A DNA stretch of 64,000 bases, taken from Desulfitobacterium dichloroeliminans LMG P-21439 (GTDB taxonomy: Bacteria > Bacillota > Desulfitobacteriia > Desulfitobacteriales > Desulfitobacteriaceae). The DNA lies in the NCBI RefSeq assembly GCF_000243135.2, contig NC_019903.1, forward strand, positions 1,836,001 through 1,900,000, given 5' to 3'. Below are positions 43,439 to 53,583 of the stretch, in pieces; position 1 is the stretch's first letter; each line of letters opens with the position of its first letter. A program made the position numbers and the translations under genes. The notes under the pieces are model-generated. The model was given only the letters and a program-made list of their open reading frames with translations. It did no database searches and was not told where the DNA came from.

Positions 43439-44701
43439 TCACTTTAGTAATCCTTGTTCCCAAAGCCTCTGTGCCGCTAAGATATTGCCAAATTTGACGT
43501 AGTACAAGGAAACTCCTCCTTGTTGGTAGACAATATAGGGTTCGCGCATGGGCCCATCAGCAGAGAATTCGCTGGTTGCCCCTTGGATAAAGGTCCCTCC
43601 GGCCATGATGACTTCATCCTCATAGCCCGGCATTCCCGAGGGGATGGGTAATACATGACTGTCAATGGGAGATCCTTTCTGGAAGCCCTGGCAAAAAGCA
43701 ATCATGCGTTCGCGCGAATTAAGTTTAACAGCCTGAATAAGATCTGTACGCGGGACTTCCGGCATCGGGTTGACCTCGAAGCCTAAAGCCTGCCAAAAGG
43801 CCGCAGAAAAAATGGCACCACGAATAGACTCGCTGACCGTCAACGGGCTAAAGAATAGTCCTTGGAAAAAAGGTAGCTGCCACTGGAGAGTGGCTCCTAC
43901 TTCTCCGCCAATCCCCGGAGCTGTCAAGCGGTAAGCTGCTTGTTCGACTAATTCCTTTTTGCCGGCGATATATCCTCCGGTGGGTGCTAAGCTTCCACCC
44001 AGATTCTTAATCAGGGAACCGGCAAAAAGATCGACCCCAACATCCCCGGGCTCACTTTTCTCGACAAGCTCACCATAGCAATTGTCAACAAAGATAATGA
44101 GTTGAGGATAATTTTGGCGAACAAAACTCACGAATTCGGCAATTTGTTCCATATTAAGAGAGTTGCGCCAAGCATAACCTCGCGAACGCTGCATAATTAA
44201 CATTTTTGTATTCGGCTTTAGAGCCTGCACTAACAGGTCATTTTGAATATTTCCCGATTCATCAAGGGGAATCGAGTCATAGGATATTCCGAAATCCTTC
44301 AAACTTCCCTGCCCTGTTCCACGGATCCCGATGACCTCTTCTAGTGTATCATAAGGGTCACCTGTGACGGAAATAAAATGATCGCCAGGTCTTAGGACAC
44401 CGAACAAAGCAGCTGCTATAGCATGAGTACCTGAGACAAATTGTCCCCGTACCAGAGCCGATTCTGTCCCGAGGATGCGTGCCATAACCCGATCCAAGGT
44501 TTCCTTGCCGCTATCTCCGAGACCGTACCCGGTCGTTCCTTGTAAATGATAGGTAGATACTCTTTCCTTCTGAAAGGCTTCAAGAACTTTGGCGTGATTA
44601 TACTCAGCGATCTCCAGAATAGAGTGCTCCTGTTGTTGCAAAAGCTGTTCGGCTATAGTTTTGGCATTTTGTATTTGACTCGGTAAATGATCCAAAAACA
44701 A
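43439..44701 (-). CDS. ynbB: PLP-dependent methionine gamma-lyase-like protein (YnbB)
   Basis: 420 residues from a TTG at 44701 with AGGAGG 8 bases upstream. The family is the Met_gamma_lyase/aluminium-resistance group: YGLGDSGKETLDRVMA near the start, and the PLP-binding Lys in AGSLIKNLGGS (about residue 230). The fold is that of Cys/Met-metabolism enzymes, but the natural substrate is not established. It directly follows hflX (12 bases), as in Bacillus ynbA-ynbB. Confidence 0.9.
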   Translation of the reverse strand: MFLDHLPSQIQNAKTIAEQLLQQQEHSILEIAEYNHAKVLEAFQKERVSTYHLQGTTGYGLGDSGKETLDRVMARILGTESALVRGQFVSGTHAIAAALFGVLRPGDHFISVTGDPYDTLEEVIGIRGTGQGSLKDFGISYDSIPLDESGNIQNDLLVQALKPNTKMLIMQRSRGYAWRNSLNMEQIAEFVSFVRQNYPQLIIFVDNCYGELVEKSEPGDVGVDLFAGSLIKNLGGSLAPTGGYIAGKKELVEQAAYRLTAPGIGGEVGATLQWQLPFFQGLFFSPLTVSESIRGAIFSAAFWQALGFEVNPMPEVPRTDLIQAVKLNSRERMIAFCQGFQKGSPIDSHVLPIPSGMPGYEDEVIMAGGTFIQGATSEFSADGPMREPYIVYQQGGVSLYYVKFGNILAAQRLWEQGLLK

Positions 44702-44713
44702 TGGTGAAACCTC

Positions 44714-46330
44714 CTAGTTCGTTTCATCCTTATCCACTGAAAGGAGCTCAAGGACCTTATTCCATACAGGTTCCAGGGTGCTGTCTTGAGTTAAGGACAT
44801 GGGAATAGGATGGGATAATTCTTGAGCTAAACGATTTAAATCCGAGGGATGACTGATTTTATCGGTTTTATTAAGCAAAGTTATACGCGGCTTATTGCTG
44901 CATTCCAGCTGCCCCAAGATGCCGTGAACCGTATCGGCGCGTTCCAAGGCTCGAGGATGGCTGGCATCCAAGACGTGGATCAGAATGTCGGCATTTTGAA
45001 CTTCTTCAAGGGTAGCAAGAAAAGCATGAAGCAGTTGATGTGGTAGCTTTTGAATAAATCCAACCGTATCACTAAGTAAGATATGGGTAGTTTGGTTGAG
45101 TTTAATCCCCCGTACGATCGGATCGAGGGTCGCAAATAGCTTGTCCTCTCCTTGAATAGCCTCCCCTTTGGAACGGGTCTGTTCCATAGCCTTTTGCAGT
45201 AAGGTAGTTTTTCCTGCGTTCGTGTATCCCACTAGAGCAATTAAAGGGATGCCGCTTTTTTCTCTCTGGCGCCTTTGCGTAGTGCGGACTTTGCGGATTT
45301 CAATCAGTTCAGCTTCAAGTAGATTGATCTTTTTTCGCACCCTACGTTTATCCATTTCGAGCTTAGATTCTCCGGGACCACGCGTCCCAACTCCCCCTCC
45401 CAATCGAGAAAGATTGATACCCTGACCGGAAAGACGTGGTAATAGATGCTTGAGCTGAGCCAATTCTACCTGGAGCTTCCCTTCTCTTGACTTGGCACGT
45501 AGGGCAAAAATATCTAAGATTAGGGTGGTACGGTCCAGAACCTTGATACCCGTGGCCTGCTCTAAAGTTCGTTGCTGGACAGGTAGAAGTTCATCATCAC
45601 AAATGAGAACATTCGCCCCACTATCTTGTAGATGTTGTGTTAATTCTTGTAATTTCCCTTTGCCGAGATAGCTGACAGGGCTGCCAAAGCGCTTAGGTTG
45701 AAGAAGCTTGCCGACCACCTCAACCCCGGCCGTTAAAGCCAGCTCGGCAAGCTCGGATAGCAGTTCATAACCGGGATCTTCGTCCTCCAGAGCCACTAAG
45801 AAAGCCTTCTCCTGGTCGCTGATTTTCAAGACCGGGCTAGCCGGACGGGAACGAAAATCGTTGACGGAAGTATCGTAGGAGAAACTTCTAAATTCCTTCG
45901 GAGTTAAGTTAAGGATTTCATGCCCGGAATCTCCTGGAAAGGCAATTTCTACCCCTGTGATTTGGCCGTTTTTAACCCCTAAACTACTCATGCTTTCTAA
46001 GCCCGTAGAGCTTAAAGCGCTTAAGTCCATGGAGCTGAGATGCTCATTCCCGCTAGGGTGAGTATGGATACAACGCAAACGACCCGCCTGGCGAGCGGGT
46101 AAAGGAGGTAGCTTAACGGTAGCATGTTGGCCGACGGCTACTGCAATGACAATCCCCGAACGGTTAATATACAGCGCAATCTCTTTATTCCATTGACTGG
46201 TTAGCTTGCAAATACCTTCTAATAAATCAAAATGGATAAGCCCCGGACGTTCTGTCCGGAGCAAAGTCAATTCTTTAAGATCCTTAAGCTGGGTTCCACG
46301 GATTCCAGCGATATCACCTAGAATATCCAT
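44714..46330 (-). CDS. hflX: GTPase HflX with N-terminal JAMM-like extension
   Basis: 538 residues. The standard HflX part starts near residue 180 and contains GGGVGTRGPGESKLE, the P-loop GYTNAGKTT, DTVGFI and NKTDKI. HflX binds 50S ribosomal subunits and splits stalled ribosomes. The first 180 residues are extra and carry H89-T-H91-x7-S99-x2-D102 with Glu50 upstream, which fits the HxH-x7-SxxD zinc motif of JAMM/RadC-type domains. GGAGG precedes the ATG. It lies after spoVK and before ynbB. Confidence 0.92.
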   Translation of the reverse strand: MDILGDIAGIRGTQLKDLKELTLLRTERPGLIHFDLLEGICKLTSQWNKEIALYINRSGIVIAVAVGQHATVKLPPLPARQAGRLRCIHTHPSGNEHLSSMDLSALSSTGLESMSSLGVKNGQITGVEIAFPGDSGHEILNLTPKEFRSFSYDTSVNDFRSRPASPVLKISDQEKAFLVALEDEDPGYELLSELAELALTAGVEVVGKLLQPKRFGSPVSYLGKGKLQELTQHLQDSGANVLICDDELLPVQQRTLEQATGIKVLDRTTLILDIFALRAKSREGKLQVELAQLKHLLPRLSGQGINLSRLGGGVGTRGPGESKLEMDKRRVRKKINLLEAELIEIRKVRTTQRRQREKSGIPLIALVGYTNAGKTTLLQKAMEQTRSKGEAIQGEDKLFATLDPIVRGIKLNQTTHILLSDTVGFIQKLPHQLLHAFLATLEEVQNADILIHVLDASHPRALERADTVHGILGQLECSNKPRITLLNKTDKISHPSDLNRLAQELSHPIPMSLTQDSTLEPVWNKVLELLSVDKDETN

Positions 46331-46363
46331 TTGAACCTCCGTATTTTGATGAAATTCTGCTTG

Positions 46364-47329
46364 TTATTTTAAGTCCTCTTCCTCCAAACTTAAGTCACAA
46401 GGTAAAATTCGAATCAACTCTTCACGGGAAGATGAGGATTTTTGATAGAGTCGTACAGCCTGTTTGCGAATCGTTTTTTCGACCATGTTGCGAACCAAGC
46501 GGGCGTTTCCGGCATAAGGATGAGAGTTCAGTAACCCTTGCAGCATAAAGCGAAAGGCATTCCGAGCTTCGGGTGTAAATTCGTATTGACGAGCTTTCAG
46601 CATGGAATCGCCAATACTTAAAAGTTCATCGATTGTATAGTCCGGAAAATCAATATGAATCGGGAAGCGTGACCTGAGTCCGGGATTGGTCTGTAAAAAC
46701 CATTCCATCTCATGTTTATAGCCGGCTAGTATCAAGATGAGCTCATTTTTATGATCTTCCATGGCCTTGACGAGCGCATCAATAGCCTCTTTGCCAAAAT
46801 CCTTTTCGCCACCACGAGCTAAAGAGTAGGCTTCATCAATAAAAAGGACGCCCCCCAATGCTTTCTTGACCTGATCGCGTGTTTTCTGTGCAGTATGACC
46901 TATGTATTCTCCCACCAGATCGGCTCGCTCACATTCAATAATATGCCCCTTTTGGAGGACTTCCATCTCTCTGAATAGCTTACCGATTAGTCGGGCAACC
47001 GTGGTTTTCCCGGTTCCAGGGTTTCCTCGAAAAATCATATGGAGGACTAGGGGTTCGGCTGTTAGCTTTTCACGTGTTCGCCGTTTTTGGATTTCTATAT
47101 AGGCTTGGATTTCATTAATAAGTCGTTTAACTGTAGTTAAGCCTACCAAAGCATCCAATTCGGCAAGGATTTCAGCTATATCCTTATTTTCAGCTGCATT
47201 ATGTATTACCTTTCGTCCACGCTGGGGTTCTTGGATTGAATCCGCTCCCGAGGTAAGGGGTTGGACCAGTGAAGTTTGAACGATTGGAGGTTGGTTCTTT
47301 TCTGGTCGAAAGGTAATACGAATTGCCAT
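46364..47329 (-). CDS. spoVK: AAA ATPase, stage V sporulation protein K-like
   Basis: About 321 residues from the ATG at 47329, with GGAGG 11 bases upstream; a GTG at 47341 abuts that site and is unlikely. CbxX/CfxQ-type AAA domain: Walker A GNPGTGKTT (about residue 97), Walker B GGVLFIDEAYSL, sensor SRFPIHIDFPD. In Bacillus SpoVK is needed for spore maturation; its position next to hflX is conserved. It supports a spore-forming host. Confidence 0.9.
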   Translation of the reverse strand: MAIRITFRPEKNQPPIVQTSLVQPLTSGADSIQEPQRGRKVIHNAAENKDIAEILAELDALVGLTTVKRLINEIQAYIEIQKRRTREKLTAEPLVLHMIFRGNPGTGKTTVARLIGKLFREMEVLQKGHIIECERADLVGEYIGHTAQKTRDQVKKALGGVLFIDEAYSLARGGEKDFGKEAIDALVKAMEDHKNELILILAGYKHEMEWFLQTNPGLRSRFPIHIDFPDYTIDELLSIGDSMLKARQYEFTPEARNAFRFMLQGLLNSHPYAGNARLVRNMVEKTIRKQAVRLYQKSSSSREELIRILPCDLSLEEEDLK

Positions 47330-47342
47330 AAGATGTGACACC

Positions 47343-47376
47343 TCCCGTCTTTACTACTATACGCAACAAGACGGGA
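47343..47376 (-). promoter_or_regulatory. Hairpin between typA and spoVK
   Basis: TCCCGTCTT (47343-47351) and AAGACGGGA (47368-47376) are perfect arms. On the minus strand the downstream arm runs into the GGGAGGTG ribosome binding site of spoVK, so the stem could end typA transcripts or hide the spoVK site. Confidence 0.4.
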
Positions 47377-47399
47377 AAGGTGTCCTAAAATTTATCAAC

Positions 47400-49232
47400 T
47401 CATTTTGCGCTATTGGAAGATAAGGATTTAGCATAGCGTACTCGAGCGTTTTTATCCAGATACTTTTTGCGTAACCGAATACTTTTGGGAGTTACCTCCA
47501 CCAATTCATCATCATCAATATATTCCAAAGCTTGTTCTAGAGTAAAGATCTTCGCTTTTTCTAAGCGCAAAGCCTCTTCGGAATTACTGGCGCGCATATT
47601 GGTCACGTGCTTTTTCCTGGCTACATTCACTTCAATATCTTGTTCACGATTGCTTTCGCCAACAATCATTCCCTCGTAAATCTTGGTTCCTGGCTCAATG
47701 AAGGTCATGCCACGTTCTTGAGCGGAATGAAGTCCATAAGTTGTAGCTTCTCCCGTTTCAAAGGCGATCAAGACTCCGCGACTTCTGCCGGGGATGTCTC
47801 CTTTATAAGGCTCGTAGCCATTAAAGACATGGCTCATAATCCCTTCACCGCGTGTTTCGGTTAGGAAATCGCCTCGGAAACCAATGAGACCCCGAGCGGG
47901 AACTTTGAATTCCACACGCATTTGTGTTTGAGATATGTGGGCCATATTGACCATTTCAGCTTTCCGTTTACCCAACAGATCGATCACTGTACCCATGGCA
48001 GTTTCGGGAATATCACAAATCAGAAATTCGATGGGTTCACATTTATGGCCATCAATCATCCTATAGATGACCTCAGGCTTAGAGACTTGGAGCTCATAGC
48101 CTTCCCGCCTCATATTTTCAATGAGAATGGATAAGTGAAGCTCACCACGACCGGACACCTTAAAGGAATCTGCGGAATCCGTCTCTTCAACACGCAAGCT
48201 GACATTGGTTTCTACCTCTTTAAACAAACGCTCTCTGAGCTTGCGGGAGGTAACGAATTCGCCTTCCAGACCAGCAAAAGGACTATTATTAACAATAAAA
48301 TTCATAGTCAGAGTCGGCTCGTCGACTTCAATAACCGGAAGAGCTTCCGGATTGTTGGCATCGGCCACTGTTTCACCGATATTCGCAGTGGTTAAACCGG
48401 TTAAGGCGACAATCTCCCCTGCGCCGGCTTCGGGTACATCGCTCCGTTTCAACCCTTCGTAGGTATAGACTTTGCCGATTTTAGCCCTCTCAAAGGTTCC
48501 GTCTCGTTTAATTAAGGTGATACTTTCTCCCTGACTGACCTTGCCGCGGACAATTCGCCCAATGACGATTTTGCCTACATAATCATCATAATCAAGAGTT
48601 GTCACTAAGAGCTGCAAAGGAGCCTCAAGGTCCACATAGGGGGCAGGAATATGCTCAAGAACAACCTTAAAGACAGGCTCTAAATTTTCTGTAAGCTGAT
48701 CAGGTTCGGTGCCGGCAATACCATCTCGAGCTGAGGCATAGACCACCGGAAAATCTAACTGGTCTTCGTCAGCCCCCAATTCAATAAATAAGTCAAGGAC
48801 TTCATCGACGACTTCAGCCGGGCGGGCGTCTGGACGGTCAATTTTATTAATGACAACGATAGGGACTAGTTTTAATTCTAAAGCCTTCTTTAGAACAAAA
48901 CGGGTTTGGGGCATAGGCCCTTCAAAAGAGTCGACAACCAAGAGCACCCCGTTGACCATCTTTAAAACACGTTCCACCTCACCGCCAAAGTCGGCGTGAC
49001 CTGGTGTATCAACGATATTGATCTTTGTACCCTGCCAATTAACGGCAGTATTTTTTGAGAGAATAGTGATCCCTCTCTCACGCTCTAAATCATTCGAATC
49101 CATGACGCGTTCCATAACATTTTGATTAGCGCGGAAGGTTCCGCTTTGTTTAAGCATAGCATCAACGAGTGTTGTTTTGCCATGGTCAACGTGTGCAATG
49201 ATTGCTATATTGCGAATATTTATCGATTTCAT
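47400..49232 (-). CDS. typA: Ribosome-associated GTPase TypA/BipA
   Basis: About 610 residues from the ATG at 49232 (AAAGGGAAG upstream). G1 is AHVDHGKTT, the switch region RGITILSKN, G3 DTPGHADFGGE and G4 NKIDRPDA. EF-G-like domains III and V and the BipA C-terminal domain follow (RTYGLHSAQERG-like TYGLHSAQERG). It acts on ribosome assembly and stress adaptation. It lies between hfq and spoVK, on the same strand, but behind the hfq terminator. Confidence 0.96.
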   Translation of the reverse strand: MKSINIRNIAIIAHVDHGKTTLVDAMLKQSGTFRANQNVMERVMDSNDLERERGITILSKNTAVNWQGTKINIVDTPGHADFGGEVERVLKMVNGVLLVVDSFEGPMPQTRFVLKKALELKLVPIVVINKIDRPDARPAEVVDEVLDLFIELGADEDQLDFPVVYASARDGIAGTEPDQLTENLEPVFKVVLEHIPAPYVDLEAPLQLLVTTLDYDDYVGKIVIGRIVRGKVSQGESITLIKRDGTFERAKIGKVYTYEGLKRSDVPEAGAGEIVALTGLTTANIGETVADANNPEALPVIEVDEPTLTMNFIVNNSPFAGLEGEFVTSRKLRERLFKEVETNVSLRVEETDSADSFKVSGRGELHLSILIENMRREGYELQVSKPEVIYRMIDGHKCEPIEFLICDIPETAMGTVIDLLGKRKAEMVNMAHISQTQMRVEFKVPARGLIGFRGDFLTETRGEGIMSHVFNGYEPYKGDIPGRSRGVLIAFETGEATTYGLHSAQERGMTFIEPGTKIYEGMIVGESNREQDIEVNVARKKHVTNMRASNSEEALRLEKAKIFTLEQALEYIDDDELVEVTPKSIRLRKKYLDKNARVRYAKSLSSNSAK

Positions 49233-49386
49233 AAAACTTCCCTTTCTAGACACAAAATTACCACAAACTTAAATATACCATGCCATTATTATCTCTACAA
49301 TAAGTAAATTTAGTATATTATATTTTACTTTTGTTTCGACTTCATCCTCTTTTGGTAATGCCGAATCACGATTGTCCTTCACACAC

Positions 49387-49414
49387 AAAAAAAGCCTGAG
49401 TGAATCAGGCTTTT
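49387..49414 (-). terminator. Terminator after hfq
   Basis: AAAAGCCTGA pairs with TCAGGCTTTT around a 5-base loop. Read on the minus strand it is followed by a run of T residues. It ends the miaA-hfq end of the long minus-strand cluster. Confidence 0.88.
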
Positions 49415-49431
49415 AAGCATTGACCTTATTC

Positions 49432-49683
49432 TTAACGATCCTCGGCAGAGGTTTGTGATGCGGCTACTAAATTAATTGGACGAATTGGCATAACCGTTGA
49501 GATAGCGTGTTTGTAAACCATTTGCTGCTTTCCTTCAAATTCAAGGACAACTGTAAAATTGTCAAATCCGCGGACTAAGCCTTTTAATTGAAAGCCATTC
49601 ACTAGGTAAATCGTGACTGGCATATTTTCTTTTCGGACTTGGTTTAAAAAAGTATCCTGTAAATTGATGGGCGATTTATTCAT
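49432..49683 (-). CDS. hfq: RNA chaperone Hfq
   Basis: 83 residues. The Sm-like fold shows the Sm1 region ([20 protein letters not shown]) and the Sm2 motif YKHAIST. The ring-shaped hexamer helps small RNAs pair with mRNAs. It follows miaA by 34 bases, as in many bacteria, with GGAGGT before the ATG. Confidence 0.96.
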   Translation of the reverse strand: MNKSPINLQDTFLNQVRKENMPVTIYLVNGFQLKGLVRGFDNFTVVLEFEGKQQMVYKHAISTVMPIRPINLVAASQTSAEDR

Positions 49684-49717
49684 TTTTTTACCTCCACCAC
49701 CATCTATTTCTATTTTC

Positions 49718-50662
49718 CTATTTTACACGACTTTCAATCGCACTGCAAGTGTCAATCAAAGATTCAATAATATTTGACATTTTCTCGTTATAAGTATCAT
49801 GCCAGATAATACGCGGGTCTCTGCGAAACCAAGTAAGCTGACGTTTGGCAAAGTGCCGGGTATCTCTCTGGAAGATCCGTAGCATTTCTTGCCGAGTCAC
49901 CTTACCATAGAGATAATGCAAGGCATGCCGGTATCCGATACTCTGGAGGGGCTTAAGATGAGGGGAATACCCTTCTTTAAGTATGTTATGAGTTTCTTCA
50001 ATTAATCCTGAGGCTAGCATCTGTTCGCAGCGGAGGTTGATTCGCTCATAAATGATTTCTCGTGGTGCGGTGAGCCCTACATAGAGTGTTGAAGGATCTA
50101 GGTTGGAATATTGGGTGTCTTGATTGCCGCGGATTTCAGAAAATGGCTTGCCGGTTAGCTGGCACATCTCCAGAGCCCGAATAATTCGCACTGTATCGTT
50201 AGGATGAAGACGTTGGGCACTGAGTGGGTCCCTATTCTCCAATTCGCTGTGCAGAGCTTCCTTACCTTTTTGAGTAAGGAAGGTGTACCAATCCTTGCGA
50301 ATGGATTCTGAGCCGTGTTCTGCAAAGCCAAAAGGATCGAGCAAGGAACGGATATAAAGACCTGTCCCTCCTACTACAATCGGAACTTTGCCCCGGATTC
50401 GTATATCCTGAATATGTTTTTGGGCTAAGTCTTGAAATTGTGCTACGGAAAACGGCTCCCTTGGATCTAGGATATCCAGCAAATAATGCGGAACGTTGCC
50501 TTGTTCCTCTAGGCTTGGTTTAGCGGATCCGATGTCCAACTTTCGATATACTTGCACCGAGTCCCCAGAGATAACTTCACCTTGGAGGGCTTGGGCAAGG
50601 GCAACACTGAGTGCAGTCTTTCCCACAGCGGTCGGTCCCACAATGATAACTAAGGGCTTCAA
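49718..50662 (-). CDS. miaA: tRNA dimethylallyltransferase
   Basis: 314 residues from a TTG at 50662 that overlaps the stop of the upstream methyltransferase gene (TTGA). P-loop [11 protein letters not shown]; the substrate-contact motif [19 protein letters not shown]; later TWFRRDPRI. It adds the dimethylallyl group to A37 of tRNAs, the substrate for MiaB, which is encoded at 59770-61110 in this window. Confidence 0.96.
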   Translation of the reverse strand: MKPLVIIVGPTAVGKTALSVALAQALQGEVISGDSVQVYRKLDIGSAKPSLEEQGNVPHYLLDILDPREPFSVAQFQDLAQKHIQDIRIRGKVPIVVGGTGLYIRSLLDPFGFAEHGSESIRKDWYTFLTQKGKEALHSELENRDPLSAQRLHPNDTVRIIRALEMCQLTGKPFSEIRGNQDTQYSNLDPSTLYVGLTAPREIIYERINLRCEQMLASGLIEETHNILKEGYSPHLKPLQSIGYRHALHYLYGKVTRQEMLRIFQRDTRHFAKRQLTWFRRDPRIIWHDTYNEKMSNIIESLIDTCSAIESRVK

Positions 50663-51495
50663 TCCCCCGCTCCCTCCTTTCTAATCATTCCATAGTCTAC
50701 ATGACTATATTTTCCCCCATCTTCAATGAAAAAACCCAACCGAGCAAACTCTTGGCTGCCTTTGCGCTCTTTTAAAATAACGCGTTTTCTTGCTACTCGA
50801 AAGGCCTCGGCAACCGTTTCTTGCGTTAATGCTTGGGGATTGGAAACCTGGTGCAAGGGGCGGATGGAATCACTTTTATCTCGAGTATGGCGGAACATGG
50901 GGTCAAAATAAACAACATCTATCGAAGATGTCAGGGACTGGGCTAATAATTCTTGGTGGTCTCCCCATTGCACATGAATATGCTGGGCCGCATCAGACAA
51001 AGCTAGCCACGCTCTAATCTTATCAGGATTATCTGCTTTAGGGTAATTTCCTTGAGCTAAAGTAGTTAATCCATCCTGAACTAAAGCGGCTAAGATGGCT
51101 GAGTGTTCGATGCCGATAACCCGGCCTCGCGCTCCGACCCGGAAGGCTGCCATCAAGGCATCCGTTCCAAGGCCTAAAGTAGCATCTAAAAAGGTATCCC
51201 CTTCCTGGAGGTCGACTGCCTTTAGGAATCGATCGGGTTCCCCTCTGAGTAACTGGATGGCTCTCAATATAGCCATATTAGGATGAAACTTGATACGATT
51301 CTCCCCAGCTTCCAGAAATACTCCTTTGCGGGTAATGTGGAGAGTCGGATAGAGTTGCCCAGCCCTTGGCTCGCTATGCTTTTTTTCGCGGGATAAGATA
51401 GTGATGCCCGGTTGTTCAGAAAACCAAGCGGACTTCTTAAGTAAATGTGGGTCCTTAGGATGGGTAATGTTAAGAATTACTGTTGAGCCTGTCAT
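50659..51495 (-). CDS. Class I SAM-dependent methyltransferase (RsmJ-like)
   Basis: 278 residues. The SAM-binding glycine loop reads DATLGLGTDA (about residues 100-110), followed by VIGIEHS, and the catalytic-type motif DVVYFDPMF (about 193). DPMF and the overall layout resemble the 16S rRNA methyltransferase RsmJ, but the N-terminus differs, so the substrate remains a guess. It overlaps miaA by 4 bases. Confidence 0.78.
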   Translation of the reverse strand: MTGSTVILNITHPKDPHLLKKSAWFSEQPGITILSREKKHSEPRAGQLYPTLHITRKGVFLEAGENRIKFHPNMAILRAIQLLRGEPDRFLKAVDLQEGDTFLDATLGLGTDALMAAFRVGARGRVIGIEHSAILAALVQDGLTTLAQGNYPKADNPDKIRAWLALSDAAQHIHVQWGDHQELLAQSLTSSIDVVYFDPMFRHTRDKSDSIRPLHQVSNPQALTQETVAEAFRVARKRVILKERKGSQEFARLGFFIEDGGKYSHVDYGMIRKEGAGD

Positions 51496-51594
51496 TTAAC
51501 GCCACTCCGAGCTATTTCATTTGTGAACTATTTGATTGATCATATTTAGCCTCTATAGAACTCTAATCTAGGTATCTATGGCAAATCCAAAGAC

Positions 51595-53583
51595 TTAGCT
51601 ACGGTAAAAGCGTCGCTCAAGTTCTTCTTGAGAAAGCTGGACCATAGTGGGACGTCCATGGGGGCATGTATACGGACTATCTGTTTTACTCAGTTGAACA
51701 ATAAGCTGCTCCATCTCCATAAGATTCAGGCTTGCTTTAGCCTTAATGGATTCTTTGCAGGCCAGCATATAAATCCATTCTTCCAGTAATTGATCCATGG
51801 AGGGAGGGATTTGATGTAACAAGACCTGCTCAAGGAAATCCCTAAGAAGAGTTTCTCCCTGATAGGGTCCACTGTAGGCCGGAATACCGCGTAGGAGGTA
51901 GGTTCGCGTGCCGAATTGCTCCAGAATAAAACCCATATCATTAAGTAACAGGAAATGTTCAAGCAGGGCATCTTCCTCTCCCGGGCTAAACTCCATAGGG
52001 AGAGGAATCAATAACATTTGACAATCTCCTGAATTCTTTTGATGTTCTTTTAATAATCGCTCATAATTAATGCGCTCATGAGCTGCGTGCTGATCAAAGA
52101 TCACCAGCTGTTCACCATCACTCGCCAGAATATAGGTGTCAAAGACCTGACCAATAGGTCTTAAAGCAAGCAAAGGACTCTGCTCAGTGAATTCTTCTCT
52201 TAGAATATAGGGATCTTTTTCGCAAGCTAATTCAGACTGTGTCTCAAGAGGTGTCACCTTAATATCCTCTGGATTGAGATTCCCCGGGGAAGGTTCGCTA
52301 GACACTCTTGGCGATGGATTTATAGATGGCTCCCAGTGAGCCCTATCTTCCTTGAGAGAGTTAGCTGGGGGCTTTGCATAGAATCCCTCTGGGGTAGGTG
52401 TCAGATTCAACTGAGGCGATTTTAGAGAGACTTTAGGGGAGAAACCAAAAGTATATTGTGCTGATTTCGCTTCTCGAGAAGCTAATTCTTTGCTATCGTA
52501 GCCTTGTCTAGAATCATTCTGTAAAATCGAGTTCGAGTTTGTTCCCGGAAAGCGTTTATCCACTGAGAATTTCTCATAGGGGGTCACGGGATGGGCTTCA
52601 AGAAGGGTTCTTCGTACCCCTTCGGCAATAAATTCCATCAGTTCTTTTTCTTTATGAAAGCGAATCTCCATTTTTGTCGGATGCACATTCACATCATATT
52701 CATGGGGTGGTATTTGCAGATTTAAAACCACGATGGGATAAACCTTAGCCGGAATCAGGGTATGATACCCCTCTAAAATGGCTCGGCTAATGCTATTGGA
52801 GCGGATAATCCGCTGGTTCACAATAAGTGTCTCGCCTTGCTTGGTAGAACGTACGAGATCAGGTGGACTGATATAGCCCTTGAGCTGCCAATCTCCGGAA
52901 ACACAGGATATGGGCAGAAGGCGGCGGGCAGTTGCCTGACCCAGTACCGCGCCAATGCTTTCGAGCAGTAGTCCCCTGCCGGGAGTTTGCAGAACGAGCA
53001 CCTTGGGATGCTTTAAAATGAAGGATACATCAGGTCGAGCTAAGGAAAGTCGCCCAATGACATCCGAGATTTGGCCAAATTCGGTGTTTTTAGATTTTAG
53101 GAATTTTCGTCGAGCGGGTGTGTTGTAGAATAAATCATCGACCGTGATCGTGGTTCCCGGAGGGCTACCGATATGGTCGAACTCAAGTTGGTCTCCTCCT
53201 TCAACTCGTAAAACTCGCCCGGAAATTTCGGCAGGAGGACGACTGATAATCTCTAACCTAGAAACAGAAGCTATGCTAGGCAGGGCTTCTCCGCGAAAGC
53301 CAAGTGTCTGTAGCTGCATGAGGTCATCGATGCTACGTATTTTACTCGTGGCATGACGCAAGACCGCCAGAGGCAATTCTTCGGCGGGTATTCCTTGGCC
53401 ATTATCCTGTACACGAATTCTTTCAATCCCGCTTCCCTCAATAGTGATCTCAATCTGTGTCGAACCGGCATCCAGAGCGTTTTCAATGAGTTCCTTTACC
53501 ACAGATACGGGGCGTTCCACGACTTCTCCGGCAGCGATTTGATTGGAAGCTTGTGTGTCAAGAATTTTGATTTCAGCGGTCAA
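51595..53583 (-). CDS. mutL: DNA mismatch repair protein MutL
   Basis: 662 residues from a TTG at 53583 that overlaps the upstream stop (TTGA). The GHKL ATPase shows NALDAGST, DNGQGIP and GFRGEALPSIASV. The C-terminal endonuclease motif DQHAAHERINYE and the end motif CPHGRP show a nicking-type MutL, as in non-methyl-directed repair. It acts with MutS, encoded upstream in the same run of genes. A low-complexity linker covers about residues 340-430. Confidence 0.97.
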   Translation of the reverse strand: MTAEIKILDTQASNQIAAGEVVERPVSVVKELIENALDAGSTQIEITIEGSGIERIRVQDNGQGIPAEELPLAVLRHATSKIRSIDDLMQLQTLGFRGEALPSIASVSRLEIISRPPAEISGRVLRVEGGDQLEFDHIGSPPGTTITVDDLFYNTPARRKFLKSKNTEFGQISDVIGRLSLARPDVSFILKHPKVLVLQTPGRGLLLESIGAVLGQATARRLLPISCVSGDWQLKGYISPPDLVRSTKQGETLIVNQRIIRSNSISRAILEGYHTLIPAKVYPIVVLNLQIPPHEYDVNVHPTKMEIRFHKEKELMEFIAEGVRRTLLEAHPVTPYEKFSVDKRFPGTNSNSILQNDSRQGYDSKELASREAKSAQYTFGFSPKVSLKSPQLNLTPTPEGFYAKPPANSLKEDRAHWEPSINPSPRVSSEPSPGNLNPEDIKVTPLETQSELACEKDPYILREEFTEQSPLLALRPIGQVFDTYILASDGEQLVIFDQHAAHERINYERLLKEHQKNSGDCQMLLIPLPMEFSPGEEDALLEHFLLLNDMGFILEQFGTRTYLLRGIPAYSGPYQGETLLRDFLEQVLLHQIPPSMDQLLEEWIYMLACKESIKAKASLNLMEMEQLIVQLSKTDSPYTCPHGRPTMVQLSQEELERRFYRS

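Noticed and set aside
45168-45425. Plus-strand frames inside hflX, typA and mutL
   Set aside because: They are complementary-strand openings of highly conserved genes and lack initiation signals.
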